Origin: Thioclava atlantica
Lineage (GTDB): Bacteria > Pseudomonadota > Alphaproteobacteria > Rhodobacterales > Rhodobacteraceae
NCBI RefSeq assembly: GCF_000737065.1
Contig: NZ_AQRC01000011.1
Span: forward strand, 62,001 to 126,000
DNA length: 64,000 nt
Reading direction: 5' to 3'
The notes beneath the pieces were generated by a model, which saw nothing but the letters and a program-made list of their open reading frames with translations, searched no databases and had not been told where the DNA came from. The position numbers and the translations under genes were made by a program. How positions within the stretch are numbered: the first letter of the stretch is position 1; the number at the start of each line of letters is the position of its first letter. Below, piece by piece: positions 49,424 through 58,410 of the stretch.

Positions 49424-50749
49424 TCAGAAAATCTCGAGGTCACGATCAACCATGACCGTGATCCGTGTACCCTGATCGACATGTATCACTGGCCGGATCG
49501 CCAGATAGTCCTGCATCACGCTTTGCGTGCTATCGCGCAGGTCGGTGCCGACATCACTCGCAACATCGGCCGCCGCCTCGCTGTCGATTTGACCCGCTGC
49601 AGCCGCAGGCAGGGCGCCGATCAAGGAGATCAGCGCGGCGGAGCTGAAGCGTTGCGCGAAACGGGTGTCGACAAACCCGGTGGTGCCAGTACGGCCGAGT
49701 TCGTCTCCACCGAAGGCGCTGATCTGCACGGTCTGATTATCGGGCAAGATGATCCGGTCCCATGCCACCATGACGCGCGATTGGGCGAGTGCGACATCGG
49801 AGCGGTAGCGCCCGATCAGCCGCGCGCCGCGCGGGATCAGGATACGCGTTCCATCGAAAGAATGGACGTCTTCCGAGACGATGGCGCGGATCGCGCCGGG
49901 CAGTGTGCTGTCGAGGGCCGTCTCTGTCACAGCCTGAATCATGGTGCCCTGAACAACCGTGTTCGATGGGTTCGCGATCACTTCGGCACGTGTCACCTGC
50001 GCAGGTTGTGCGCCCGAACGAACAAAGGCTTCATCTGCATTCAGGCGTGCGGCTTCCAGCGTGTTCTCCCTATCCGCACCCGCGCCCATCCCGGAGAAGG
50101 CGATCATAGGAGACGCGATACGCTCTGCGCGGGCCTCAGCTTCAGCAGCGCGCCGCCTTTCGAGTTCGGCCAGCCGCAATTCTTCTTCACTTGGTCCCAA
50201 TGAGGTCGGCTCTGGTGGTGCAAGCCGTGCAAGTTCCAAGTCCATGCGGAGCTGATCCAATTCGCGATCCCGCTCGGTCAGTTGCCGCTCGAGGGCCCGC
50301 TGCGCCTCGGCGGATGCCTCCTGTAAGGTGGCAATTTGCGCCGTCAGGTCCGCAATAGCCTGCTCCGCCGCGCTATCCGCGGCCTCGGCCGGTCTTGCGC
50401 GCAGGTCCTCGAGTTCCGCTCTCAATGTCGCAAGACTTTCCATCAGCGCGAGTTCCGACTCGCTCGGACCTGTGTCCGCAGCCGGGGCTTGGCTGGGCTC
50501 CGGGGCAGAAATCGGCGCCAGATCTCCGAATCCGGGGCCGCTGCTCTGGAACTCTTCCGGCGCGGCGGTCGCCATTGGTGCTTCTGCCGACGGCTGTAGG
50601 GCAGCCCACGCCAGACCACCTGCTGCCGCGATACCGACGACTCCAAGGATCGCGGCAAGCGGCGCAGGCCGCTTGTCGGCCTTCGCTTTGCCCGTCGAAC
50701 CTTCGAGAGCCGCGAGGCGCGCGGCGAGGTCTTCCGTACCTTCGGTCAT
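49424..50749 (-). CDS. virB10: VirB10 channel scaffold
   Basis: 441 aa, joined to virB9 by an ATGA overlap. It has a short cytoplasmic N-terminus, a single TM (LAAILGVVGIAAAGGLAWAAL, about residues 30-50), a periplasmic Pro/Ala/Glu-rich region and a long coiled coil (EQAIADLTAQIATLQEASAE, then RELDQLRMDLELARL). The conserved TrbI domain follows: GARLIGRYRSDVALAQSRV, ILPDNQTVQISAFGGDELGRTG, SLIGALPAAAAGQ and a terminal VDRDLEIF. It spans both membranes and senses energy use by VirB4/VirB11. Confidence 0.95.
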   Translation of the reverse strand: MTEGTEDLAARLAALEGSTGKAKADKRPAPLAAILGVVGIAAAGGLAWAALQPSAEAPMATAAPEEFQSSGPGFGDLAPISAPEPSQAPAADTGPSESELALMESLATLRAELEDLRARPAEAADSAAEQAIADLTAQIATLQEASAEAQRALERQLTERDRELDQLRMDLELARLAPPEPTSLGPSEEELRLAELERRRAAEAEARAERIASPMIAFSGMGAGADRENTLEAARLNADEAFVRSGAQPAQVTRAEVIANPSNTVVQGTMIQAVTETALDSTLPGAIRAIVSEDVHSFDGTRILIPRGARLIGRYRSDVALAQSRVMVAWDRIILPDNQTVQISAFGGDELGRTGTTGFVDTRFAQRFSSAALISLIGALPAAAAGQIDSEAAADVASDVGTDLRDSTQSVMQDYLAIRPVIHVDQGTRITVMVDRDLEIF

Positions 50750-51447
50750 GATGTGGCCTGTCCTGCGTCCTGGACGCAAATCACCTCTTCGCCAAGGCGA
50801 AGGACCCATTGTCGGTTGACGCCGGACACGCGGATGACGCCGTCACTCAAGGCCTGGCTGTTCACCGCGCGTTCCCTGCCGTTCGAATATCGGAAGATGG
50901 CGGGCACCGGCGCATTCCGTGCGAACCGGAAATACGTGAAGGTACCATCATCCCAGATGGCCGTCGGCGTGAACTCTTCTCGGGCACTGACCGCATAGTT
51001 CGCGTTCGGCGCATCGGCCGCAACCGCCCTGGTGGGTTGCACGCGGTTTTCAGGATAGCGGAACTGCACGACATAATGCGGCGTCTCCCGGGCTTCGACG
51101 ACATGGAAGTAGTAGGAGCGGCGGTTGGTGTAGACGGTGATGTTGGTGGCGACGCCAGATGCTGTCGGCTTGATGGCGAAGGCACGGCCACCCGGGACAC
51201 CGTCGAATTGAAACCCGACCGTATCGCCGGCGATGATCGAGCGGATGGTTTCACCCTCACCGAATTCGACCGTGGTGACGCGGGTCAGAGTCGTGACGAC
51301 ACGGTAAACTTGGCCTTCAGTCCAGGTCGCGACGCGCACGCGATTGTCATGAGAACCTGGACGGGGCGTAGTTTCGGCCAAAGCAGTCGTTCCCGCGAAC
51401 GCGAGAATACTGGCGGCCAGCAGCGCAGAGATTGGAGTGCGGGTCAT
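50746..51447 (-). CDS. virB9: VirB9 outer-membrane complex protein
   Basis: 233 aa with a signal peptide (MTRTPISALLAASILAFAGTT, cleavage near ALA-ET). VirB9 features: VYRVVTTLTRVTTVEFGEGE, SIIAGDTVGFQFDGV, NITVYTNRRSYYFHV, VQFRYPENR, and the C-terminal IWDDGTFTYFRFARNAPVPAIF. It builds the outer-membrane ring with VirB7 and VirB10. Overlaps of 4 bp on both sides place it firmly in the operon. Confidence 0.95.
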   Translation of the reverse strand: MTRTPISALLAASILAFAGTTALAETTPRPGSHDNRVRVATWTEGQVYRVVTTLTRVTTVEFGEGETIRSIIAGDTVGFQFDGVPGGRAFAIKPTASGVATNITVYTNRRSYYFHVVEARETPHYVVQFRYPENRVQPTRAVAADAPNANYAVSAREEFTPTAIWDDGTFTYFRFARNAPVPAIFRYSNGRERAVNSQALSDGVIRVSGVNRQWVLRLGEEVICVQDAGQATS

Positions 51448-52109
51448 TCAGAACGGTCCGATCGGATGGCATATTGGGTGACGGTGAAACCGAAAGGGTT
51501 TTGCCAGACATCGTCGATCGCGCGGGTCCGCTCGGGCCGGAATTCGAACATCAACGTGGCAGTGAACGATCCAGCCTGTACCCCCTGCGGGCTTGTCAGG
51601 CGCTTTCTGAGCCGCACCTGGGCGCGGTTCTCGCCAATAAGGGTGATCGATGCGATCTCAACGGCCATCTCGGCCGCAGCCCCGTATCGCGTCGGCGGAT
51701 AGTTCTCCTGACCCGATGTCCACATCGCGCGCATGCTGGCCTCGGCCGACCCGGAAGACTGTGCCAGGACACGGCGGACACGAAGATCGTTGTCGAGCTG
51801 GTTGTAGGTTTCGCGGTCGAGAATGTAGCGGTAGATTTGCGCTTCGATCACGGCAGGGCGTTCGGCGAGCGACACGGTTTCAACCGTGGCATTGGGGAGC
51901 GCCACCCCGGTCGCGGGATCGTAGGGGACAACCACGGGAGGCGGCGTCTCGACCATCAGCGCGACAGCCGCAGCCGTCAAACAACCAAATACGCCGAAGC
52001 CTGCCCCGGAAAGGCCGATCATCCGCCAAAGCTGTTCCCGGCGCAGGGCACCGTAGACAAGTTCCTCTTCCACGAGCTCGCGCGCAGTCATCACCCCTGC
52101 CCCACTCAT
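51444..52109 (-). CDS. virB8: VirB8 assembly factor
   Basis: 221 aa. It is a bitopic protein with a short cytoplasmic N-terminus, a TM at about residues 32-52 (LSGAGFGVFGCLTAAAVALMV) and a periplasmic NTF2-like domain: VPYDPATGVAL, QIYRYILDRETYN, MRAMWTSGQENYPPTRYG, AQVRLRKRLTSPQG, PFGFTVTQYAI. VirB8 nucleates the channel with VirB5, VirB9 and VirB10. It overlaps its neighbours by 4 bp on both sides. Confidence 0.93.
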   Translation of the reverse strand: MSGAGVMTARELVEEELVYGALRREQLWRMIGLSGAGFGVFGCLTAAAVALMVETPPPVVVPYDPATGVALPNATVETVSLAERPAVIEAQIYRYILDRETYNQLDNDLRVRRVLAQSSGSAEASMRAMWTSGQENYPPTRYGAAAEMAVEIASITLIGENRAQVRLRKRLTSPQGVQAGSFTATLMFEFRPERTRAIDDVWQNPFGFTVTQYAIRSDRSE

Positions 52110-52903
52110 GGCTCGAGATCCGGCAAGGTGAAGTCCATGTAGCGGCGTTCTTCGGCGACGGTGGCGGCATCAACCACGCCTGCATTGCCTGCGCCGAGGG
52201 TTTGGATCGCTTCCAGCTCCCACATCCGGGTCATGGCGATGGCGAGTTCCGCCGTGACGCGTGTGTTATGATCCATCGAGGCTTTGAGATCCTCCATGTC
52301 GGGGATCATCTCGACCAGACGTTCCACCCGTTCGAGAGACTGTTCCGCCTCTGCGTGGCTGTTCTGCGCCACCGCCGACATCACAGCACCTGTGGTGGCC
52401 CGCGTGGCCACGCCTTCGGCGCCCGGATTGCCGCTGGTGGCGATCTCGCGGAGTGAATCCTCGTCGAACCCGGCGCTTGCCAGCGCCTGTTCCATCTGCG
52501 TGCGCATGGGCCCGGCATTGGGCCCGATGAGCGCGCTCCAATCGCCCGCCTGGATGCCTCGGATCAGGCCAGGGATGTCTTCGAAGTTGGCCTCAAGCAA
52601 GGTGTCGAGGTCCCCGCCCATGGCAAGTCCGAGGATGCTGCGCGGCCCGGTGAGCGAGGCATACATCTCGTTCAGCTGATCGAGTTGGCTTTGCAGCATG
52701 TCCAGTTGCTCCAACGCATTGTCCAGAAGATCGGTCTGGATCCCGAAATCCTGCAGCATCTGTTGAAGCTGGCGGATTTCCTGAGCAATGTTCTGAGTGT
52801 CCACCGTGGGCACACCCTGTGCCGCGACAGGTCCAGTGACATTGAGGGCAAGCGCGAGAGCGATGCTACCGGCGAAAAGGGAACGGGGCGGGCGCAGGTT
52901 CAA
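52106..52903 (-). CDS. virB5: VirB5-like minor pilin
   Basis: 265 aa with a signal peptide ending GPVAAQ and mature start GVPTVDTQN. Long helices follow (IAQEIRQLQQMLQDFGIQ, LDMLQSQLDQLNEMYASLTG), with a conserved SILGLAMGGDL stretch and a C-terminal helical half (AQNSHAEAEQSLERVERL), typical of VirB5/TraC. It ends RRYMDFTLPDLEP, nearly the same ending as the protein encoded just upstream. It is expected at the pilus tip. Overlaps of 4 bp link it to virB8 and to the transglycosylase gene. Confidence 0.85.
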   Translation of the reverse strand: MNLRPPRSLFAGSIALALALNVTGPVAAQGVPTVDTQNIAQEIRQLQQMLQDFGIQTDLLDNALEQLDMLQSQLDQLNEMYASLTGPRSILGLAMGGDLDTLLEANFEDIPGLIRGIQAGDWSALIGPNAGPMRTQMEQALASAGFDEDSLREIATSGNPGAEGVATRATTGAVMSAVAQNSHAEAEQSLERVERLVEMIPDMEDLKASMDHNTRVTAELAIAMTRMWELEAIQTLGAGNAGVVDAATVAEERRYMDFTLPDLEP

Positions 52904-54066
52904 CGCAAATCCTCCTGACTAAAATCCATGTATTGCCGTTCGGCAGCTTGCGCTGCCGCCAAGGCGATCTGCTCGGCGCTGAGTGGCTCGGTTCGGGCGG
53001 CCTTGATCCGGGTCCGGATTGCGACCAGCCGGGCCAGTTCGGCCCGGGCATAGGTGTTGAGCGCGATGGCCTCGTGGAGATCCTCGGTCTCACCAATGCG
53101 GGTGATGATGTCCTGAACCCGCAGGGCGGCGGCACGGACCGAGACCAGCGAATAGTCGCCATAGACCCCTGCGCCGTGGGCCGAGAGGCTGAAACTCGCG
53201 TTGGCGAGGAGCACAGGGTCGATGGTGCCGAGCGCATCAATGCCGCCTACGGCCGCGAGGTAGCTGTTGTACTGCTGCGGGATCACCACGACATAATGCT
53301 GGGTTTCCGCGAAGGGTGGCACACCGCCATAATCCTGCACATTGCCCGGCCCGGCGTTATAGGCGGCGAGCGCATGGATAATGTTGCCATCGAACATGTT
53401 CAGCATTTGTGCGAGGTATCGCGCACCGCCGGTGATCTGCAGATAGGGATCGTCGTAATAGGCCGGGTAGATCCCGAGATCGCCCGCGGTACCGGGCATG
53501 ATCTGGGTAAGTCCGAAGGCCCCCACGGGTGAGCGTGCCCCGATCTGGAAACGGCTTTCCTGCCAGATCAGCGCCTGCAAGAGACAGCGCCATTGCACAA
53601 GCGAAAGGCCCGCACGGGCGACCCCGGACAGACTATGGGTGTCGCGTGCTGCGCGGATGATCAGCTCCTCGATCCCCTCCCTGGCATCGCCGAACATCCG
53701 CGCTGCCGCTGGATTGGTGTCCTCGGGCGCATAAAGACTGGCGGCCGCGCTTTCGACGTCGCCTACCGCCCCCTGCCCCGCCTCGAGCCCCGCCACGGTT
53801 CCGGCCACGTCTCCAGCGCCAAGCGACATGGCATCCATCAGCCCTTCGAGGGAGGCGAGTTGCTGGCGCTCGATTTCGGCCAGTTCCTCCTCGCGGCTTA
53901 GCCGGACCTGCTGCAGTGCCAGGTCCCGATCGGTCTGCTCAAGGATGGCCTGCCGCTCTGCGAAGAGGCGCAGATCGAAGGTCGGCACGCCTTGGGCGAC
54001 CGCTGGCCCCACCATGGCACCTGTCAGCGCAAGGCTGATCATCGAGAGGGGAAGCCAGGTCCGCAT
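52900..54066 (-). CDS. Lytic transglycosylase embedded in a VirB5-like frame
   Basis: 388 aa. A signal peptide ends AVAQ, and the mature start GVPTFD mirrors VirB5. Residues about 30-80 form a coiled coil (LEQTDRDLALQQVRLSREEE). Residues about 155-260 are a soluble-lytic-transglycosylase domain: LIWQESRF with catalytic Glu170, GAFGLTQIMPGTAGDLG, and AAYNAGPGNVQDYGG. Residues 260-388 are helical and end QYMDFSQEDLR, the same ending as the next VirB5. The protein looks like a VirB5 relative carrying a VirB1-type domain. It would cut peptidoglycan at the site of channel assembly. A separate VirB1 also exists upstream. Confidence 0.85.
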   Translation of the reverse strand: MRTWLPLSMISLALTGAMVGPAVAQGVPTFDLRLFAERQAILEQTDRDLALQQVRLSREEELAEIERQQLASLEGLMDAMSLGAGDVAGTVAGLEAGQGAVGDVESAAASLYAPEDTNPAAARMFGDAREGIEELIIRAARDTHSLSGVARAGLSLVQWRCLLQALIWQESRFQIGARSPVGAFGLTQIMPGTAGDLGIYPAYYDDPYLQITGGARYLAQMLNMFDGNIIHALAAYNAGPGNVQDYGGVPPFAETQHYVVVIPQQYNSYLAAVGGIDALGTIDPVLLANASFSLSAHGAGVYGDYSLVSVRAAALRVQDIITRIGETEDLHEAIALNTYARAELARLVAIRTRIKAARTEPLSAEQIALAAAQAAERQYMDFSQEDLR

Positions 54067-54070
54067 TGGC

Positions 54071-54286
54071 TTAGCCGCCCGCTCCCAGCATCACGAAATC
54101 GCACGCCGTGTCGCGGCGCGTAACCTCCGCCCCCATGGTCGAGATCGTGGCGGTGGCGGTTCCTGCCTGCGCAGGAGCCTCGCGAAAATTGAAGCAGTTG
54201 GCTTGCGAGGGGTTATGCTGCGCACAGGCTGTCAGGGTCAGGCCGAGCCCTAGCAGCACGACGCTGCGAATGATGGTACTGGTCAT
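54071..54286 (-). CDS. Small lipoprotein, VirB7-like by position
   Basis: 71 aa. The lipobox LTAC follows a short hydrophobic segment (VVLLGLGLTLTAC), so the mature protein is outer-membrane-anchored at Cys21. Two further Cys (NCFNF, TACDF) lie in the small mature part, and VirB7 also has an extra Cys that pairs with VirB9. It lies between virB4 and the transglycosylase gene, overlapping virB4 by 4 bp. VirB7 is the best guess, but such proteins are too short for a firm call. Confidence 0.65.
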   Translation of the reverse strand: MTSTIIRSVVLLGLGLTLTACAQHNPSQANCFNFREAPAQAGTATATISTMGAEVTRRDTACDFVMLGAGG

Positions 54287-56667
54287 GTCACTCTCCAGAA
54301 ATCAGGACGTTCGCGATAATCGGCGCCGGCAAGCGCTTCGCCCTTCTCCATTCCGCCAAGGATGGTCACGAGCGGGCCGAGCGCGCTGAGATCGGCATCG
54401 ATCACGACGGAACCACGGTCGTCGCGAACAAGCGCGAGCCGCGAGGCCGAGCCGACGCCCAGAAGCACGTCGAGCTCTTTCTCGGTCAGGCCGAGCATCG
54501 CGTAGTCAGCAGCGGAAGCACGAATGTTGGGCAAGAGCACCTGCGTCGGCACCGCTTCCACGATGGTCTTGCCGGTGCGCGTGCGCTCGAGCTGGCTGGC
54601 ATATTGCGTCATCATCACGACGACGGCGTTCTGTTTGCGGGCGGTCACCAGCCAGTTGCTGAGTCGCTCCGCAAAGTAGGCGTTGTCGAGGGCTTTCCAT
54701 GCCTCGTCGATGACGATGATGGTGGGCTTGCGGTCCTCGATCACCCGCTCGACCCGGCGGAAGAGGTAGGACAGGACCGCCATGCGTTCCCGCTCGCTCT
54801 CGGAATCGAGGATGCCGGTGAGGTCAAAGCCCGCGACGTCTCCTTCGATGCTGAAACTGTCCTCGGCATTGGCCCCGAAGATCCAGCCGTAGCGACCCTC
54901 GGCCGTCCATTCCTGCATACGCTCGAAGAGATCGCCCTCGTCATCGGTCGAGACCAGCAGCGAGGCGAAATCCGACCAGTTTCGTAGACCCGCATGTCCT
55001 GCGCTGGCGTTCTGGCGTACGACTTCCTGCAGTCGGTTGGTCTGAACCGGGGTTAGCGGTCGATCGCGCCGCTCCAAGAGGCTCGCGAGCCAATCAGCAA
55101 GCCATGCCTGGCCCCGCACGTCGATCTCGGTCTGGAGCGGATTGAGGCCGGTGGGGCGCCCCGCCCGCACGGTCGAATAGCTGCCGCCGAGCGCGCGGAC
55201 GGCCATCTCCATCCCCGCGCGATAGTCGAATACGAAGACCCGCGCACCTGCCCGCCGTGCCATGGTCATCAGGAAAGCCGCCAGGACGGATTTGCCGGAG
55301 CCGGGACGGCCGAGGATCAGCGTGTGCCCACCTGTGGGCTCGCGATCTGGCGCGCCCTGTTCGTGGAAGTTGAAGCGAAAACCACTGCGCTCGGGCGTCG
55401 GAAAGAGCGTGATCGGCATGCCCCAGGGGACTTCCCGCCCTGTCTTTCCGAGCGGGGTGCGGTGGAAGGTAGCGAGATCGGCGAAGTTGTGGTTCGTGAT
55501 TGCGGCCTTGCGGCTGCGCGCCCCTGTGTTCCCGGGATGCTGCGCCATGAAATGCGCCCGCGCCCCGAAGGCTTCCGAGATCAGGTTGATCCCGGAAGTG
55601 GCGGAGATGTTGCGGATTTCGGCCGCGATGTCGTCAAGCGCCGTCTGGGTGCGGGCATAGACGGCCACGGTCATGTGGTGCTCGCCGAAGATCAGGCGTT
55701 TGGATTCCAGATCGTCCTGCGCGAGTTCCAGTTCCTGGGCGAGACTGACGGCTCCGTCATTGGCGGCCTGCATTAGCCGCAGCTGCCGCTTGATCCGGCC
55801 CGCCATGATGTTGGCGTTGATCGGCACAAAAGAGTGCGTGACCACCATGTCGACGGGCAGATTCAACTCGTCGAGCATCAGGCTATCGGTCTTGGCCGGG
55901 TAGTTCTTCACCGCAAAGATCGCCCCGAGCTTGTCGCCGACGGCACCGTCCGAGAGTGCGATGGTCGTGCCGCGGAAGGTGACGCGCGTATTGGCTACGT
56001 CCTCGGCGATCACACCGAGGCGCGACCGGGGGAAGAGCGGGTGCTCCTCGCCCGTGTTGAGCGACCCGAGGAAGCCCAGAAGCTCGCCGGTGCTTGCGGC
56101 CAGCAGGCGGGGCTTCAGCTCATCGAAGGAGGACAGCAGAAACCCTACAACCTCGTCGAGCTTGCGCAAGCGGCGGTTGGTGTCGGCCGCATGTCGCGAG
56201 CGAGACGCCCCAAGTCCGAACGGCAAGCGGCTGCCTGTCTCAGGTCGCTTCAGCACCGTCAGGGTCAGCGTCTTGTCGCGCAAACCCGCGCGGCCGAGAT
56301 GCGCGTGCCATCGTTCGTCGACGGCAGCCGCAAACCCTTCGCCCGGAACGGGCGGCAGGGTCACATCGACCGCTTTCGACACCTTGTGCAGGTAGAAGGA
56401 GAACTCCGTCCCCACCTGCGCGACGATCCCAGCCAGCAACCCTCCGATTCGGTCGAGATGCCCGTCCTCGCTCGTGGTGCTGTTCACCCCTTCGAGGCGG
56501 ATGCACTGCATCAGTTCGTTGCCGCGTGTCCGGATCGTTCGGTCGTTCACGAGGCTCACATAAGGCAGCATCATTGAGAGCCGCTTCTCGCCCTTGACCC
56601 ATGCGGGTAGCGCGGTCAGCGGATCGATGGCGTTCTCAACCTCATCGGCAATTCCATCACGGGGCAT
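54283..56667 (-). CDS. virB4: VirB4 ATPase
   Basis: 794 aa. The N-terminal CagE/VirB4 domain has MLPYVSLVNDRTIRTRGNELM. The ATPase domain shows Walker A LILGRPGSGKSVLAAFL, RAGARVFVFDYRAGMEM, Walker B PTIIVIDEAWKALDN, and MMTQYASQLERTRTGKTI, then LPNIRASAADYAMLGLTEKE. Together with VirB11 and VirD4 it energises the channel. It overlaps virB3 by 11 bp and the lipoprotein gene by 4 bp. Confidence 0.96.
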   Translation of the reverse strand: MPRDGIADEVENAIDPLTALPAWVKGEKRLSMMLPYVSLVNDRTIRTRGNELMQCIRLEGVNSTTSEDGHLDRIGGLLAGIVAQVGTEFSFYLHKVSKAVDVTLPPVPGEGFAAAVDERWHAHLGRAGLRDKTLTLTVLKRPETGSRLPFGLGASRSRHAADTNRRLRKLDEVVGFLLSSFDELKPRLLAASTGELLGFLGSLNTGEEHPLFPRSRLGVIAEDVANTRVTFRGTTIALSDGAVGDKLGAIFAVKNYPAKTDSLMLDELNLPVDMVVTHSFVPINANIMAGRIKRQLRLMQAANDGAVSLAQELELAQDDLESKRLIFGEHHMTVAVYARTQTALDDIAAEIRNISATSGINLISEAFGARAHFMAQHPGNTGARSRKAAITNHNFADLATFHRTPLGKTGREVPWGMPITLFPTPERSGFRFNFHEQGAPDREPTGGHTLILGRPGSGKSVLAAFLMTMARRAGARVFVFDYRAGMEMAVRALGGSYSTVRAGRPTGLNPLQTEIDVRGQAWLADWLASLLERRDRPLTPVQTNRLQEVVRQNASAGHAGLRNWSDFASLLVSTDDEGDLFERMQEWTAEGRYGWIFGANAEDSFSIEGDVAGFDLTGILDSESERERMAVLSYLFRRVERVIEDRKPTIIVIDEAWKALDNAYFAERLSNWLVTARKQNAVVVMMTQYASQLERTRTGKTIVEAVPTQVLLPNIRASAADYAMLGLTEKELDVLLGVGSASRLALVRDDRGSVVIDADLSALGPLVTILGGMEKGEALAGADYRERPDFWRVT

Positions 56668-56935
56668 AGCTGTCGCCTCCGTGCAGCTTGCGGTTCGTCG
56701 TGGGCGGGGTTTCCTGCAGGGTGATCACCAGGACATCGAGGAAGTTCGGATCCCAGTCTGCGGCCTTCCAGAGCGCCGGCCAGGCCAACCCCGCGAACAC
56801 AGCCACCACCCAGCTCTGCACCCAGAGGAACAGGAGCGTCGAGCCGAAGAGCCAGACCATGGCGTACATGATCGGCAAGCCCATCAGCTTGGGTGGCCTG
56901 AGAAGACCGATGAATACGCGGGACTGGTCAGCCAT
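56657..56935 (-). CDS. virB3: VirB3 inner-membrane protein
   Basis: 92 aa. The conserved N-terminus VFIGLLRPPKLMGLPIMYAM leads into one or two TM segments (VWLFGSTLLFLWVQSW, VVAVFAGLAWPAL), then PNFLDVLVITLQETPP. VirB3 works with VirB4 in the inner-membrane complex. It starts 9 nt after virB2. Confidence 0.92.
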   Translation of the reverse strand: MADQSRVFIGLLRPPKLMGLPIMYAMVWLFGSTLLFLWVQSWVVAVFAGLAWPALWKAADWDPNFLDVLVITLQETPPTTNRKLHGGDSYAP

Positions 56936-56944
56936 GGATGGAGC

Positions 56945-57259
56945 TCAGGTGGTCCAGATGGCGGCGACGATGGTGGGTGCTGCGGCGATGCCGGCGATTG
57001 CAACCACGACCCAGAGCGCCTGACGAAAGTCGAGGATGCCAAAGAGCCAGGAAAGGAACACCCCGATCAGCGCGAGCGTGCCAATCACGATCCCCAAGGG
57101 ACCGGTGATCGCATCGACAATGCCTTGAAGCAGGGTCTGTACCGGCGAGAGGTCGATGCTCTGCGCGAGCGCTGGACCTGCCAGCACGATAAGGGCCATC
57201 GCGCCGAACGCGGTGATCGCCCGCGTGCGGAGCACGCTTTGACGTTTCCTCGATGTCAT
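56945..57259 (-). CDS. virB2: VirB2 pilin
   Basis: 104 aa. A signal peptide ends GPALAQ. The mature pilin has two hydrophobic helices (ITGPLGIVIGTLALIGVFLSW, then ALWVVVAIAGIAAAPTIVAA) joined by a short FGILDFRQ loop. This is the layout of VirB2 major pilins, which polymerise into the conjugative pilus. It overlaps virB1 by 4 bp. Confidence 0.92.
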   Translation of the reverse strand: MTSRKRQSVLRTRAITAFGAMALIVLAGPALAQSIDLSPVQTLLQGIVDAITGPLGIVIGTLALIGVFLSWLFGILDFRQALWVVVAIAGIAAAPTIVAAIWTT

Positions 57260-57939
57260 GAAAGATCTCCTCTGAGCCGCTCAAACACGGCAGTCACACG
57301 GGCCACATGCCCTTGGGTTTCTCGAAAAGGGGGGATGCCGCCGTGGCGTGTGACCGCCTCAGGGCCAGCGTTGTACGCCGCAAGGGCCAGAGAGCCCTCA
57401 CCGAACTGGTCGAGCATCATCAGCAAGTAGCGGGCTGATCCGTCGAGGTTCTGCGCAATGTCATGTGGGTCCACGCCGAGGTCGCGGGCAGTATCCGGCA
57501 TAAGCTGCCCGAGGCCTATGGCACCGACAGGGCTACGTGCAGCCGGATTGTATGCGCTCTCGACTTCAATGTTGGCTCGGTAAAGGAGCGCCCAATCAGT
57601 GACGGAAAGCCCTGCGCGACGCAGCGCACCATGCCCGGCATACCGTAGCGCCGTGGTCTCGATCGCATGGAGGATTTCTGGGGTGGCGCGGGCGGCGGAT
57701 CGAGCCGGGATCGCTGTCTCGCTCGTTGCGTCAGGAACGCGAGGTTCTGCGAAGAGAAAAAGGCGCCCGTTTGTCTCTTGAGAAGAGGAAATCAATTGGC
57801 CGTCTGGGCCAACCGAAAAGATGAAACCGTCGGCCAGGGCCGGGGGCGCGGAACAAACGCCTGTACCCAAAGCAACGACGAGCGCAGTCGCGCGGTCAGC
57901 TGCCTTTGACCGGCGGCGCGGCGTGGCGCTCGCGGCCAC
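57256..57939 (-). CDS. virB1: VirB1 lytic transglycosylase
   Basis: 227 aa if started at GTG 57939. No ATG lies nearby, and the signal peptide (ATALVVALGTGVCSAPPALA) begins about 18 residues in. SLT domain: LLYRANIEVESAYNPAARSPVGA with the catalytic Glu, GLGQLMPDTARDLGVDP, LDGSARYLLMMLDQFGEG, SLALAAYNAGPEAVTRHGG. It opens the cell wall for pilus assembly. It overlaps the upstream gene by 44 bp in a different frame, so the start is uncertain. It is the first virB gene of the operon. Confidence 0.88.
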   Translation of the reverse strand: MAASATPRRRSKAADRATALVVALGTGVCSAPPALADGFIFSVGPDGQLISSSQETNGRLFLFAEPRVPDATSETAIPARSAARATPEILHAIETTALRYAGHGALRRAGLSVTDWALLYRANIEVESAYNPAARSPVGAIGLGQLMPDTARDLGVDPHDIAQNLDGSARYLLMMLDQFGEGSLALAAYNAGPEAVTRHGGIPPFRETQGHVARVTAVFERLRGDLS

Positions 57940-58222
57940 CTTCTTCAAGTGGGATGCTAGCGGTCGTACAGCCCATGTCGGCCAGGAAACTGACAAGGCC
58001 AACGATGGTTTTGAAGTCGCGGAGCTTGAGGACGCTTCGGCTGGTGACGAGCATCTTATCGTCACGCTCATCAGTGGCGACGGCGCGGATGACCCACGAG
58101 CCGTACCAGCTGTTATGGCGCTTCTCTGCTCTCTCCTTGCAGACCACCTCAATGAGGTAGCCCTCGGCGAGCAAGCCGCGCAGTCCGTCTTCTGTAACCA
58201 CATTCGGGGCTTCTTCTATCAT
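57896..58222 (-). CDS. Hypothetical protein heading the virB operon
   Basis: 108 aa from ATG 58222, preceded by AAGGGAAGG. The sequence MIEEAPNVVTEDGLRGLLAE with YLIEVVCKERAEKRHNSWYG, then WVIRAVATDERDDKMLVTSRS and LRDFKTIVGLVSFLADMGCTT, suggests a small alpha/beta regulatory or accessory protein. No signal peptide is present, so it is cytoplasmic. It is the first gene of the leftward virB transcript and could be a regulator of the operon; the function is unknown. Confidence 0.7.
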   Translation of the reverse strand: MIEEAPNVVTEDGLRGLLAEGYLIEVVCKERAEKRHNSWYGSWVIRAVATDERDDKMLVTSRSVLKLRDFKTIVGLVSFLADMGCTTASIPLEEGGRERHAAPPVKGS

Positions 58223-58410
58223 GGCCTTCCCTTGGGTCCTTGTTCTGCCTGGGTGCAGTATCAGGCCCACGGGGTCGCAACACCGTGAGCGATACAAAAC
58301 AACATTAATGATAGCAAGACAATAATAACGTGTTGACGAAGTTCGCCTTGCTCCGATAACGGTGATAGCCGACAGAATGATAATCTTAAAGGCGGCAAAG
58401 GAGTTTTGCC
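58223..58410. promoter_or_regulatory. AT-rich divergent promoter region of the virB operon
   Basis: This is the most AT-rich stretch nearby (AACATTAATGATAGCAAGACAA and following bases). On the minus strand TTGCTA and TATCGC lie 17 bp apart as one possible virB promoter, but other registers fit about as well. The plus strand feeds the small exported protein gene at 58411. Confidence 0.35.
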
